Assembly (NCBI RefSeq): GCF_038024855.1
Contig: NZ_CP139089.1
Coordinates: forward strand, 2,576,501 to 2,640,500
Origin: Methylocella tundrae
GTDB lineage: Bacteria > Pseudomonadota > Alphaproteobacteria > Rhizobiales > Beijerinckiaceae
Reading direction: 5' to 3'
DNA: 64,000 nucleotides
The notes beneath the pieces are model-generated. The model had not been told where the DNA came from. It ran no database searches and saw nothing but the letters and a program-made list of their open reading frames with translations. This document shows positions 1 through 8,718 of this stretch, piece after piece (within the stretch, counting starts at the first letter, position 1; each line of letters opens with the position of its first letter). Both the position numbers and the translations under genes were made by a program.

Positions 1-1
1 T

Positions 2-778
2 CTCGCCTCGCTGCACTTTGGGCTTTGGTTTTATTTGGGCATAGAGGGCACGACCCAGGCGGCCGAAGAGGTTCGCTCTCCCGCGCGCTCCTTGCCGCTT
101 GGAACCATGACCGGCATGATAACCCTGCTGATCGCGGCGACAGCGACCTGGTATATCGGGGCCAGCCTGATGCCATGGGAATATCTCGGCCAGTCGATCA
201 CGCCGCTTTACGACGCGGCCAAGCTGACGAGCAACAAATATCTTGAGATTTTTCTCTTCTTCGGGACGTTGTTTGCAACATTCGCCTCGGCTAATGGGTG
301 CATCAATGACGCCTCGCGCGCCTGGTTCGCGATGGGCCGCGACCGTTACATGCCGATCTGGTTCGGCGCCGTTCATCCCAAATATCGCACGCCCTATCGC
401 TCGGTCGTCTTCTTTGTGCCGATCGCAGTTCTCTTCGCCGTTTCGACGCCGCTCGATCAGACCATCACCTTCTCGATTCTCTCGGGTCTGCTCGGCTACA
501 CGCTGATGGCGATCAGCATCTTCCTGTTCAGGCGCAAATGGCCGCTGAAAAGCATCGACCGGGGCTATGTGCACCCGTTTCATCCAATACCGTCTCTGCT
601 GCTCATGCTCCTCTGCTGCCTCGCCTTCTTCGCGGTCTATCTTGGCTACGGCACGCAGCTTCTGGCGATGATGGCCTTCTATATCGTGGCCTCGGCCTGG
701 TTCGTCCTGCACCGGTATAAATATGTGCGTCGCGGCGACCAGTTCACCATGCCCTGGCCGCGCCCGCAGGGCTACTGA
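2..778 (+). CDS. APC superfamily amino acid/amine permease, 5'-truncated by window edge
   Basis: An open frame runs from base 2 with no start codon inside the window, so the gene begins upstream and only about 258 C-terminal residues are visible. The fragment is strongly hydrophobic, with several membrane segments. It contains the APC-family helix-loop pattern GIEGTTQAAEEVRSPARSLP, in which the EE(V/A)xxPxRxxP portion is typical of amino acid and ethanolamine permeases. It ends in a short basic tail. The role is probably proton- or sodium-coupled uptake of an amino acid or amine across the inner membrane. The substrate cannot be read from the sequence. An ethanolamine permease is one option, favoured only weakly by the EE motif. 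Confidence 0.85.
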   Translation, partial: LASLHFGLWFYLGIEGTTQAAEEVRSPARSLPLGTMTGMITLLIAATATWYIGASLMPWEYLGQSITPLYDAAKLTSNKYLEIFLFFGTLFATFASANGCINDASRAWFAMGRDRYMPIWFGAVHPKYRTPYRSVVFFVPIAVLFAVSTPLDQTITFSILSGLLGYTLMAISIFLFRRKWPLKSIDRGYVHPFHPIPSLLLMLLCCLAFFAVYLGYGTQLLAMMAFYIVASAWFVLHRYKYVRRGDQFTMPWPRPQGY

Positions 779-851
779 TCGCCCCACCCGAGATATGGCG
801 CGCGCTCTAGCGTTAAGGGGCGCGCGCCCTCACCAAACAGGAAAGCTGTTG

Positions 852-1547
852 ATGGGCGACCCCAATTCGCAGGACCAGGACCACGCGTGGCGGCGATCGA
901 TTCTACGCGGGCTGGAGCGGCGCTTGTCGACGGCCGGCGCCAAGCGCAAACATCTTTTGGCCGATTGCCTCCCCCTTCTCGAGCGGAGCGAGATCAGGAT
1001 CAGGCCGGATGGCTGGGGAGAGCTTCATGGTTTTGCCGACGGGCGCGCCGTGTCGATTACGCCGTTTTCGGAAACGCTCGCCTTCCGCCGCCTGCCGCAG
1101 CTCTGGATCGCCGTAACGGCCCATTGCGATTTGCGGGCGCGTGGCGTTCTCGACGTCGTCCGTCGATCGACGAATGCTGAATTTTACGCGCCGGCCGCCG
1201 ACTTGCCGACGCGGTTTGCGGCGCCGGCGCAATGGCCGCCCGATACTTTGGTCAAAGGCAACGGCGCCGCGGCGCCCAGCACCCTCGCGCTCCTGACGGA
1301 GCCTCTCTCGCTTCTCTTCGCTGACGCGAGGGTAAAGGAGGCGCTCGTCGCGCCCCGCGGCGTGCGGATCGTCTATCAGGCGCGCGAAGGCGTCAGAGGC
1401 GCCTATCTCCTCTTTCGCCAAAGCCGGTTTAGCGTCGATCGCCTGCACCCGGACGAGGTTTCGCCCCTTATTGCCTCGGCGCAAAGCCTCGCCAGCCTCC
1501 TCTCTTTGCCTCCCACATTGAAAAGGACCGCGCATGCCGCCGTTTGA
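852..1547 (+). CDS. hypothetical protein, soluble, about 231 aa
   Basis: I do not recognise this family. The open frame extends further upstream, into the permease gene. I chose the ATG at 852 because an AGGAAAG ribosome site lies about 7 bases upstream and because an earlier start would overlap the permease. The product is soluble and rich in Arg and Ala, with no signal peptide or membrane segment. A better-ordered stretch near residues 150-190 (KEALVAPRGVRIVYQA followed by GAYLLFR) looks like a folded beta-rich core. It overlaps the next gene by 14 bases, so the two are probably co-transcribed and may work together. Confidence 0.6.
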   Translation: MGDPNSQDQDHAWRRSILRGLERRLSTAGAKRKHLLADCLPLLERSEIRIRPDGWGELHGFADGRAVSITPFSETLAFRRLPQLWIAVTAHCDLRARGVLDVVRRSTNAEFYAPAADLPTRFAAPAQWPPDTLVKGNGAAAPSTLALLTEPLSLLFADARVKEALVAPRGVRIVYQAREGVRGAYLLFRQSRFSVDRLHPDEVSPLIASAQSLASLLSLPPTLKRTAHAAV

Positions 1548-1830
1548 TCGTCTGGACAGCCGCATAATCCTCGCCGCCGCCATGGTTCTGCCCGGCGTCG
1601 GCCATGTCATGGCGGACCGGGCCGGGCGCGGCCTCGGCTTTGCGTTCTTCACTCTTGTTTTTGCGTGGCTGACGACGAAATTCGCCGCGCCGGACGCAAA
1701 CTTCATCGGCCGCCACGCAGGGGGGCTGTTCGTTTGGGCGCTCTCCCTGACCGATGTCTACCGTATCGCGCGATCAAGAGAGATCCGCGAAGAGCGGAGC
1801 CTTGGCGGGGCGAAGCGCCTTGAGAGATAG
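1534..1830 (+). CDS. small hypothetical membrane protein, 98 aa
   Basis: This short protein has two or three hydrophobic segments. An N-terminal segment contains LPGVGHVMADRAGRGLGF, a pattern seen in small TM2-like membrane proteins where a P-G-x-G-H turn precedes a basic loop and a second helix. A third hydrophobic segment follows near residues 62-75, and the C-terminus is charged. The start overlaps the end of the upstream gene by 14 bases, which argues for translational coupling. The function is unknown. Membrane location is supported only by composition. Confidence 0.5.
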   Translation: MPPFDRLDSRIILAAAMVLPGVGHVMADRAGRGLGFAFFTLVFAWLTTKFAAPDANFIGRHAGGLFVWALSLTDVYRIARSREIREERSLGGAKRLER

Positions 1831-1957
1831 GTCTGGATCAGGAAGCTCAACAAGACGCTTTCGCGCATCCCGCTCTAGCCGTGCTCTCAACGCTTCTCAT
1901 CCGATCGACGCCAACGCCAATGCGGCGTCGGCCTGCCAATGACATTCATCATGCGAC

Positions 1958-1971
1958 GGCGGGATCCCGCC
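1958..1971. terminator. perfect 14-bp palindrome between convergent genes
   Basis: GGCGGGATCCCGCC is a perfect palindrome lying between the ends of two convergent genes (1830 on plus, 1987 on minus). A second inverted pair, CGACGCC and GGCGTCG, lies about 40 bases before it. There is no T-tract, so an intrinsic terminator is only an inference from position and symmetry. Confidence 0.35.
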
Positions 1972-1986
1972 GGGATCAATCGATCA

Positions 1987-2322
1987 TCAGTGCGAGATCA
2001 TCCAGGGCCGCGCCGCCGGAAAGCTCTTGGCCGCGCTCGGCGCCGCCGTCGCCGCACCTGATTTGCGGCTCATGCCGGCGCAGCAGGAACAGCCGGCTCC
2101 ATGCCCGGCGCTCGACAGACGCGGCGCATTTGCGCTGCGTTCATTCGTAGCGAACGCCATGCGCCGCTCCTTGGACATCGCGCCCATATGCGGCGCGGTC
2201 AGGATCGCGCGAGGCGCGGAGGCGCCGCACGCCGGACAGGGACGAGGCGCCGCGGATTCGGCCATCGGCCGGCTTTCGGTGAAGCTGCCGCATGAATCAC
2301 AAAGGTAATCGTAATAGGGCAT
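1987..2322 (-). CDS. fmdB: FmdB family zinc-ribbon protein
   Basis: The protein begins MPYYDYLCDSCG and has a second CPACG pair about 20 residues on, giving the two CxxC knuckles of the FmdB zinc ribbon. A further CSCC cluster lies in the low-complexity C-terminal half. The frame is open 16 codons further upstream, but the ATG at 2322 is preferred: the family starts MPxYxYxC, and GGGAGG precedes it at good spacing. It is the last gene of the minus-strand formamidase/transporter operon, 60 bases after fmdA. In Methylophilus, FmdB is reported as a regulator of amidase and amide transport genes. A regulatory role here is inferred from that. Confidence 0.8.
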   Translation of the reverse strand: MPYYDYLCDSCGSFTESRPMAESAAPRPCPACGASAPRAILTAPHMGAMSKERRMAFATNERSANAPRLSSAGHGAGCSCCAGMSRKSGAATAAPSAAKSFPAARPWMISH

Positions 2323-2382
2323 GTGCCTCCCCGTTTCATACAGGGGGAGCGGGAGCTCCCCCTTCCTCACGCTGGCTGAGGC

Positions 2383-3612
2383 CTACAGATCAGGAGATAG
2401 AGGAAGATCTATGTCCCCGGTAATGAACTTCTGCGGGCCCGCGGCTGTCGGATTGATGTCGAAATCGAAGATTTCCGTCGGCAGCCACAAAGTCGCGCAA
2501 GAGTTCGGAATGTCGACGACGCCGGATATATGCCCCTGCACCGGGGCCGTCCCCAGGATCGCAAGGGCCTGCGCGCCCGAATAACCGAACTTCTTCAGAT
2601 ATTCAATCGCGTTGAGGCACGCCTGACGATAGGCGACGTTCACGTCGAGATAATGCTGCTTGCCTTCTTCGTCGACCGAAATGCCTTCGAAGATGAGATA
2701 GTCCTTATAATTCGGCGTGATCGGCGACGGCTTGAAGATCGGCGACTTGATCCCGTATTTCGACATGCCGTCCTTGATGATGTCGACCTTGAGATGCACC
2801 CGGCCGGCCATTTCGATGGCGCCGCAGAAAGTGATCTCGCCATCTCCCTGGCTGAAATGCAGATCGCCCATGGAGAGGCCGGCGCCCGGCACATAGACGG
2901 GAAAGAAGACTTTCGAGCCGCGCGATAGATCCTTGATGTCGCAATTGCCGCCATGCTCGCGTGGCGGCACGGTGCGCGCGCCTTCGGCCGCCGCTTTGGC
3001 CTTGGCGTCGCCGGTGAGCTGGCCCATATGCGCCGTCGCGCCGAAGGGTGGAGCGGCAAGCGGAGGCACGCGCGTGGGATCGGTGTTGATCAGCCCCATT
3101 TCGCGCTCGTTCCAGATGTCGAGCAGCTGTTTCGAGGGCAGGCAGCCGATCAGGCCCGGATGGGTCAGCCCAGCGAATTGCACGCCCGGAACATGGCGCG
3201 ACGAGGTGAACATGCCATGGATGTCCCAGATCGATTTCTGCGCCTGCGGGAAATGTTCGGTGAGGAATCCGCCGCCGTTCTTCTTGGAGAAGAAGCCGTT
3301 GAAGCCCCACTGGCTTTCCGGCTTGGGCCCGATGTCGAGGAGATCGACCACCAGAAGGTCGCCAGGCTCCGCCCCCGTGACCCCGATCGGCCCCGAAAGA
3401 AAGTGAACGATCGTCAGATCGATGTCCCTGACGTCGTCGGCCGAATCGTTATTCTTGATAAAACCGCCGGTCCAGTCGTAAGTCTCCACGATGAAATCAT
3501 CGCCTGGCTTCACCCAGGCCACCATGGGGATGTCGGGATGCCAACGGTTGTGCACCTTCTCGTTGGTATAGGCTGATTGGGTCAAATCGACCTTGATCAG
3601 GGTTTCAGCCAT
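2383..3612 (-). CDS. fmdA: formamidase/acetamidase (FmdA family)
   Basis: At about 409 residues, this matches the usual FmdA length of roughly 407. It hydrolyses formamide, and possibly other short amides, to ammonium and the carboxylate in the cytoplasm. Family features include the N-terminal HNRWHPDIP, the acidic GDLLVVDLLDIG stretch, GNCDIKDLSRGSKVFFPVYV in the middle, and GDLHFSQGDGEITFCGAIE in the metal/active-site core. Two ATGs are adjacent. The second, at 3612, sits about 6 bases after GGAGG and is preferred over 3615. It lies 72 bases downstream of the ATPase gene urtE1 and reads in the same direction, so the operon couples amide import to hydrolysis. Confidence 0.93.
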   Translation of the reverse strand: MAETLIKVDLTQSAYTNEKVHNRWHPDIPMVAWVKPGDDFIVETYDWTGGFIKNNDSADDVRDIDLTIVHFLSGPIGVTGAEPGDLLVVDLLDIGPKPESQWGFNGFFSKKNGGGFLTEHFPQAQKSIWDIHGMFTSSRHVPGVQFAGLTHPGLIGCLPSKQLLDIWNEREMGLINTDPTRVPPLAAPPFGATAHMGQLTGDAKAKAAAEGARTVPPREHGGNCDIKDLSRGSKVFFPVYVPGAGLSMGDLHFSQGDGEITFCGAIEMAGRVHLKVDIIKDGMSKYGIKSPIFKPSPITPNYKDYLIFEGISVDEEGKQHYLDVNVAYRQACLNAIEYLKKFGYSGAQALAILGTAPVQGHISGVVDIPNSCATLWLPTEIFDFDINPTAAGPQKFITGDIDLPLSPDL

Positions 3613-3687
3613 CATAGTCCTCCGTTTGGGATTGGGCGCATAAGGCGGGTGCGGCGCGCGATCCAGGTCGCGGCCGGAATTTGGCGG

Positions 3688-4377
3688 CTAGACTGACAAG
3701 AAACGCGAGACGGCGGCCTCATCGACTTCGGCGCGCTCGTTTTCATGGACGATCTCGCCATTTTCCATGACGAGAACACGATCGGCTATATCGAGCGCGA
3801 AGCTCAGCACCTGTTCCGAGACCAGAATCGACAGGCCCCGCTCATCGCGGATGCGCTTCAGCGTGCGGCCCATCTCGCGGATGATCGAGGGCTGAATGCC
3901 CTCCGTCGGCTCATCGAGCAGCAGCACTTTCGGCTTGCTGGCGAGCGCGCGGGCCATGGCGAGCTGCTGCTGCTGTCCGCCGGACAGATTTCCGCCGCGC
4001 CGTCCCTTCATTTCGAGCAGCACGGGAAACAGCGCGTAGATGTCGTCCGGCACTTTGGACGCGCCGGAAGCGGTGAGGCCGGTTTCAATATTTTCCTCGA
4101 CGGTCATGGTCGAGAAGATCATGCGGCCTTGCGGCACGTAAGCGACGCCCTTGGCGACGCGCTGGTGGCTCTTGAGGCCGGCGAGTTCGGCCTCGCCCAG
4201 CCTGATCGAGCCTCTGGAGCTCGCCGCGAGGCCAATCAGCGACTTCATCAACGTGGTCTTGCCCATGCCGTTGCGTCCCATGATCGCGACGATCTCATTG
4301 GGCCGGACCGAAAAATTGAGGCCGTGAAGGACCTCGCTTTGACCATAAGCGACATGCAGGTCGGCGACTTCGAGCAT
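3688..4377 (-). CDS. urtE: branched-chain/urea-type ABC transporter ATPase (UrtE-like, set 1)
   Basis: This 229-residue ABC ATPase has a Walker A motif (GRNGMGKTT), the signature LSGGQQQQLAMARAL, and a Walker B motif (LLLDEPTEGIQPS). The EPTEGIQPS form is characteristic of UrtE/LivF-type subunits for urea and short amides. It should pair with the neighbouring UrtD-like ATPase on the cytoplasmic face of the UrtB/UrtC permease. It is fifth in the minus-strand operon, 12 bases after urtD1 and ahead of fmdA. It resembles the second copy at 22422-23135. Its linkage to formamidase suggests short amides as substrates as well as, or instead of, urea. Confidence 0.9.
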   Translation of the reverse strand: MLEVADLHVAYGQSEVLHGLNFSVRPNEIVAIMGRNGMGKTTLMKSLIGLAASSRGSIRLGEAELAGLKSHQRVAKGVAYVPQGRMIFSTMTVEENIETGLTASGASKVPDDIYALFPVLLEMKGRRGGNLSGGQQQQLAMARALASKPKVLLLDEPTEGIQPSIIREMGRTLKRIRDERGLSILVSEQVLSFALDIADRVLVMENGEIVHENERAEVDEAAVSRFLSV

Positions 4378-4389
4378 TGGAAATCTCCT

Positions 4390-5133
4390 TCAGTGCCCGA
4401 GATAGACTTCGATGACGCGGGGGTCGGTCTTGATTTTCTCCATCGGGCCTTCCGCGAGAATCTGACCCTGATGGAGCACAGTGACCTTATGCGCGATGTC
4501 CTCGACGAACTTCATGTCGTGCTCGATGACGATCACCGACCGGTCCTTGATGATGCGATGAAGCAGTTCCGCTGTCTTGATCCGCTCGGAAACGCTCATC
4601 CCGGCGACGGGCTCGTCGAGCATCAGGAGATCAGGATCCTGAATCAGCAGCATGCCGATCTCGAGCCATTGCTTCTGGCCGTGGCTGAGGAAATCGGCGC
4701 GCCGCTGAAGCTGATCGCTGAGGAAGATCGCCTCGGCGATTTCCTGCACCCTTTCGCGCACCGCATCGTCGCGCCGGAACGCCAGCGCCCCAAATACGGA
4801 GCGCCCGCGCGGGTATGAGATCTCGAGATTCTCGAAGACGGTAAGATCGTCGTAGATCGAGGGCGTCTGAAACTTGCGCCCGACGCCGGCCTCGACGATC
4901 TGATTTTCGCGCAGTTTGGTCAGCTCCTTGTTGCGAAACTTGATCGACCCCGACGTCGCCTTGGTCTTGCCGCAGATCAGATCGAGGACGGTCGTCTTGC
5001 CTGCCCCATTGGGTCCGATGATGACGCGTATTTCACGTTCGTCGACATAAAAGCTCAGATCATTGACCGCTTTGAAGCCGTCGAAGGAAACGGTGAGGCC
5101 TTCGACCGCGAGGAGGAAATCAGTGTCGGACAT
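4390..5133 (-). CDS. urtD: urea/amide ABC transporter ATPase (UrtD-like, set 1)
   Basis: A 247-residue LivG/UrtD-type ATPase. It has a Walker A motif (GPNGAGKTT), a D-loop/Walker B region (LLMLDEPVAGMS) and a SHGQKQWLEIGM signature. This degenerate SHGQKQWLEI form, in place of LSGGQ, is typical of UrtD. The N-terminal VSFDGFKAVNDLSF is also typical. It energises import together with UrtE. It follows urtC1 by 8 bases and precedes urtE1 by 12 in a tight minus-strand operon. Confidence 0.92.
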   Translation of the reverse strand: MSDTDFLLAVEGLTVSFDGFKAVNDLSFYVDEREIRVIIGPNGAGKTTVLDLICGKTKATSGSIKFRNKELTKLRENQIVEAGVGRKFQTPSIYDDLTVFENLEISYPRGRSVFGALAFRRDDAVRERVQEIAEAIFLSDQLQRRADFLSHGQKQWLEIGMLLIQDPDLLMLDEPVAGMSVSERIKTAELLHRIIKDRSVIVIEHDMKFVEDIAHKVTVLHQGQILAEGPMEKIKTDPRVIEVYLGH

Positions 5134-5141
5134 GGGAGCGC

Positions 5142-6317
5142 CTATTCCGCGGGAGCTTTGGGGGGAAGGCTGGCGTTGTCCCGGCTTGCGCTGGAGGCCT
5201 GCCTGCCCGTGAGCAAGCGATCGAAGAGGGGTTGGACATAGGTGTTCCAGAGGCCCGCAAGACCGTCCGGGAAAGCCATCACGACGCCGATGTAGAGCGC
5301 GCCGAGGCCGAACAGCCAGAGCTCGGGGAAGCTCTCCGAGAAGCTCGTCTTGGCGAAATTGACGAGCAGGGTTCCCCAGATGGCGCCGAAGATCGACTCG
5401 CGTCCGCCGACAGCTGTGTAGATCACCATCTCGATCGAGGGCACGATGCCGACGAAGGAAGGCGACATGAAGCCGACCTGGAGCGTGAACATCGCCCCGC
5501 CGATGGCCGCAAAGACCGCGGCGAGGCAGAACACGAAGATCTTGAAGTTGGCGACATTATAGCCGGAGAAACGGACGCGGTCCTCCTTGCCGCGCATCGC
5601 GATGAGGACGCGGCCATATTTCGAGCGCTTGATGAATTGCGCGAACAGCATGCAGGCCATGAGCAGTCCGGCGTTCAGGAAATAGAGAATTTCCTTCGCG
5701 TGGTCCGTGCGGATGTCCCATCCCTTTAAGGTGCGCAGATCGGTGATGCCGTTGATGCCGCCGGTATATCCTTGCTGGCCGACGATCAAGATTGTGAGGA
5801 TCGCTGCGATCGCCTGCGTGATGATGGCGAAATAGACGCCGCCGACGCGGCGTTTGAACATCGCGGCGCCGACGATGAGCGCGGTAATGGCCGGCGCCGC
5901 GATGACGGCGATGATGGCGAAGGAGAGACTATGGAAGGGCCACCAGAGCCAGGGGAGGGCTGTGATCTGGTTCCAGTCCATGAAGTCCGGAATGCCCGGG
6001 GTCGATTGAATTTTCGTCGCTTCCGGGTTTGACGCCTCGAGCTTGAGAAACATCGCGATGCAATAACCGCCGATGCCGAAGAAGACGCCCTGGCCAAGGC
6101 TCAAAATGCCGCCATAGCCCCAGCAGAGGACGAGGCCGAGCGCCACGAAGGCGTAGGTCAGGTACTTGCCCACGAGGTTGAGGCGGAAGGCGTCGAGCAG
6201 CGCCGGAAACGCCACGAGAATCACCGCCGCCACGGCGAGAAAAGCGATCCATTCGCGGCGGCTCATGAATGCGCTGTCTTTGACCGGAGACAGCTTCGGG
6301 CGGGAGTTGGATGTCAT
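5142..6317 (-). CDS. urtC: urea/amide ABC transporter permease (UrtC-like, set 1)
   Basis: An inner-membrane permease of 391 residues of the LivM/UrtC family, with about ten hydrophobic segments. Family signatures include CWGYGGILSLGQGVFFGIGGY near residue 65-85, the QQGYTGGINGITD loop, and the EAA-like segment around GKEDRVRFSGYNVANFK. The C-terminal 40 residues after the last helix are polar and Pro/Ala-rich. It forms the channel with UrtB and lies between urtB1 (16-base gap) and urtD1 (8-base gap). It has a diverged homologue at 20563-21648. Confidence 0.92.
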   Translation of the reverse strand: MTSNSRPKLSPVKDSAFMSRREWIAFLAVAAVILVAFPALLDAFRLNLVGKYLTYAFVALGLVLCWGYGGILSLGQGVFFGIGGYCIAMFLKLEASNPEATKIQSTPGIPDFMDWNQITALPWLWWPFHSLSFAIIAVIAAPAITALIVGAAMFKRRVGGVYFAIITQAIAAILTILIVGQQGYTGGINGITDLRTLKGWDIRTDHAKEILYFLNAGLLMACMLFAQFIKRSKYGRVLIAMRGKEDRVRFSGYNVANFKIFVFCLAAVFAAIGGAMFTLQVGFMSPSFVGIVPSIEMVIYTAVGGRESIFGAIWGTLLVNFAKTSFSESFPELWLFGLGALYIGVVMAFPDGLAGLWNTYVQPLFDRLLTGRQASSASRDNASLPPKAPAE

Positions 6318-6333
6318 GACGCGAGATCTCCCT

Positions 6334-7260
6334 TCAGCGACGGACTTTGAGGGCGAAGAGGCCCTGTGGGCGCAGCATCAGGATCAGCACGACGCCAATC
6401 AATGTGATCACCTGGGCCATTGATCCCGACGTGAAGAATTCGAGCGTCGAACGGGCCTGCGAGATGGTGAAGGCCGAGGCGATGGTGCCGAGAAGGCTCT
6501 GAGCCCCGCCGAACACCACGACGAGAAAAGTGTCGACGATGTAAAGCTGGCCCGAAGTCGGCCCCGTGGAGCCGATCATGGTGAAAGCCGCGCCGGCGAC
6601 GCCTGCGATGCCGCAACCGATGCCGAACGTCATGCGGTCGACCTTCTCGGTGTTGATGCCGACGGCGCCCGCCATGTCGCGATTGAGCACGACCGCGCGC
6701 ACCTGCCGCCCCCAGCTCGAACGATACATCAGTATCCCGACGACGACGGTGATGAGCATGGTCAGGGTCATCACGAAAATCCCGTTGATCGGAACTTCGA
6801 TGGAATCAGTCATATGAATCGCGCCCATCATCCAGGAGGGCAGCTCGACGCCGACTTCGCGCGCGCCGAAAATCGAGCGATAGGCTTGCTGCAGGATGAG
6901 GCTGAGGCCCCAGGTGGCGAGCAGCGTGTCGAGCGGGCGCTTGTAGAGATGGCGGATCAAAAGCCATTCGACGAGCATTCCCAGTGCGCCGGAGGCGATG
7001 AACGCAAGAATCATCGCGAGGAAAAAATAGATCGGAAACAGCGCCGGGATGTAGGCCTGAAAAAATTTCGACGTCAGATAGGTCACATAGGCGCCAAGAA
7101 TCATGAATTCGCCATGCGCCATATTGATCACGCCCATCTGCCCGAAAATGATCGCGAGGCCGAGCGCCATCAGAACGAAGACGGAGAAGAGGATCAGGCC
7201 CGCAAACCCCTGCATGGCGAAGATCGAGAGGAGCTGGTCCGGCGTGTAGTCTCCGAACAT
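6334..7260 (-). CDS. urtB: urea/amide ABC transporter permease (UrtB-like, set 1)
   Basis: A LivH/UrtB-type permease of 308 residues with about eight to nine membrane helices. Signatures are GLAIIFGQMGVINMAHGEF near residue 33-50, RPLDTLLATWGLSLILQQA, and VFGGAQSLLGT near the C-terminus. The RSIFGAREVGV stretch is typical of UrtB and amide-transporter FmdE-type proteins. The gene follows the substrate-binding protein gene by 98 bases, a gap large enough for an internal site or attenuation of downstream genes. It is followed by urtC1 after 16 bases. Confidence 0.92.
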   Translation of the reverse strand: MFGDYTPDQLLSIFAMQGFAGLILFSVFVLMALGLAIIFGQMGVINMAHGEFMILGAYVTYLTSKFFQAYIPALFPIYFFLAMILAFIASGALGMLVEWLLIRHLYKRPLDTLLATWGLSLILQQAYRSIFGAREVGVELPSWMMGAIHMTDSIEVPINGIFVMTLTMLITVVVGILMYRSSWGRQVRAVVLNRDMAGAVGINTEKVDRMTFGIGCGIAGVAGAAFTMIGSTGPTSGQLYIVDTFLVVVFGGAQSLLGTIASAFTISQARSTLEFFTSGSMAQVITLIGVVLILMLRPQGLFALKVRR

Positions 7261-7358
7261 GAGCGGGTCTCCTTGCGAGACGAGGTTGCGACAGAAAAGC
7301 GTGGCGTGCTGAAACGGCGCGGGCGCAAGAGAAGCGGTTTGCGCCCGCGGCGGCTCGA

Positions 7359-8618
7359 TTATTGATAGCCTTTGGGGAAGGGGTTCGGCTCCATCAGGTC
7401 CGCCGTCTCGTAGATGACGTCATACTGGCCGTCGGTGCGCGCGCGTCCGACCCGGGTCTTCGACCAGAGGTGATGGTTTTCGTGTATGCGGACATAACCT
7501 TCCGGCGCGCCCTTGAACTCGACCCCCGGCGAGGCGGCGGCGATTTTGTCGATGTCGAAACTGTTCGCCTTCTCCGCCGTCAGCTTCCACAGCCAGGGCC
7601 CGAGATAGGCGGCCTGGGTCACGTCCCCGATCACCGCGTCCTTGCCATATTTCTCCTTAAAGGCCGGCACGAATTTCTCGTTGTTGGGATTTTTCAGCGA
7701 CTGGAAATATTTCATGCAGGCATAGGCGCCGGCGATGTTCTCGCCGCCAATGCCGAGGATCTCGTCCTCGGTGACGGAAATGGTCATCAATGTCTGTTTG
7801 CTGAGATCGACGCCCGCCGCCTTGAGCTGCTTATAGAAGGCGACATTGGAGCCGCCGACCACAATGGCGTAGATGACGTCCGGCTTGACCAGCTTGATTT
7901 TGTTGATGACGGAGTTGAACTGCGTGTGCCCCAGCGGAAAATACTCTTCTCCGACGACCTTGGTCTTCAGAACGTTTTCAATGTGCTTGCGCGCTATCTT
8001 GTTCGAGGTGCGCGGCCAGATATAATCTGAGCCGAGAAGATAGAATGTTTTGGCGTTTTTCTCTTTCGAAACCCAGTTCAGCCCGGCGAGGATTTGCTGC
8101 GTTGCTTCCTGGCCCGTGTAGATGACGTTCTTTGACTGCTCAAGGCCTTCGTAGAAAGTCGGGTAATAGAGCATTCCATTGTATTGTTCAAAGACGGGGA
8201 GCACAGCCTTGCGCGAGGCCGAAGTCCAGCAGCCGAAAACGGCCGCGCATTTATCGTCGACGAGCAGCTTGCGGGCCTTCTCGGCAAAGGTCGGCCAGTC
8301 GCTCGCGCCGTCTTCCTGGACGATCTTGATCTTGCGGCCCAAGATCCCGCCGGCGGCGTTGATCTGTTCGATCGCGAGCTTTTCGGCCTCGACGGAGCCC
8401 GTTTCGCTGATCGCCATCGTGCCGGTGACCGAATGGAGGATGCCGACGGTCACGGCATCGTCCGTGACGGCTAAACCGGTCGTATTGACGGCGGATGTGG
8501 CCGGCGCGTCGGCAAAGGCGAGGCGCGGCGTCAGCCCCGCCATTGGCAGCGCAGCCATTCCCATGAGAAGCTTGCGGCGAAGGGCGGAATAATTCGGCGT
8601 GTCGTGGTCGTTCGGCAT
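7359..8618 (-). CDS. urtA: urea/short-amide ABC transporter substrate-binding protein (set 1)
   Basis: A periplasmic binding protein of the type-1 branched-chain/urea family (UrtA/FmdD), 419 residues. The core begins with VTVGILHSVTGTMAISE near residue 55 and includes DWPTFAEKARKLL and CAAVFGCWTSASRKAVLP, characteristic of urea and amide binders. The frame is open 56 codons upstream, but the ATG at 8618 has GGAGG at ideal spacing and gives a sensible signal peptide: LRRKLLMG followed by a hydrophobic run to AFADA. The twin arginines suggest Tat export. It heads the minus-strand amide operon and is divergent from the first hybrid kinase gene. Confidence 0.92.
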   Translation of the reverse strand: MPNDHDTPNYSALRRKLLMGMAALPMAGLTPRLAFADAPATSAVNTTGLAVTDDAVTVGILHSVTGTMAISETGSVEAEKLAIEQINAAGGILGRKIKIVQEDGASDWPTFAEKARKLLVDDKCAAVFGCWTSASRKAVLPVFEQYNGMLYYPTFYEGLEQSKNVIYTGQEATQQILAGLNWVSKEKNAKTFYLLGSDYIWPRTSNKIARKHIENVLKTKVVGEEYFPLGHTQFNSVINKIKLVKPDVIYAIVVGGSNVAFYKQLKAAGVDLSKQTLMTISVTEDEILGIGGENIAGAYACMKYFQSLKNPNNEKFVPAFKEKYGKDAVIGDVTQAAYLGPWLWKLTAEKANSFDIDKIAAASPGVEFKGAPEGYVRIHENHHLWSKTRVGRARTDGQYDVIYETADLMEPNPFPKGYQ

Positions 8619-8700
8619 TGCGCCTCCGGCTGATGATGCAAATTGCGGAGGGGTGTCGCTCCGTTGACGCTTATGGTGTTGGACCGGGCGGCTGGGAGCG

Positions 8701-8718
8701 ATACGTAAAATAGCGTAT
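8701..8718. promoter_or_regulatory. inverted repeat in divergent promoter region
   Basis: ATACG and CGTAT flank an 8-base AT-rich spacer in the 178-base gap between the divergent substrate-binding protein gene and the first hybrid kinase gene. The dyad sits about 83 bases before the minus-strand start and 79 before the plus-strand start. A LuxR-type regulator site is a possibility by position only. I found no clear sigma-54 pair here. Confidence 0.3.

Noticed and set aside
723..851. Earlier start for the hypothetical gene at 852
   Set aside because: It would overlap the permease gene for over 50 bases and has no ribosome site. The ATG at 852 has AGGAAAG upstream.
3745..4818. Long plus-strand open frame opposite the UrtE/UrtD genes (357 codons)
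   Set aside because: It lies wholly antisense to two clear ABC ATPase genes. In GC-rich DNA such antisense frames are expected, and the translation shows no family.
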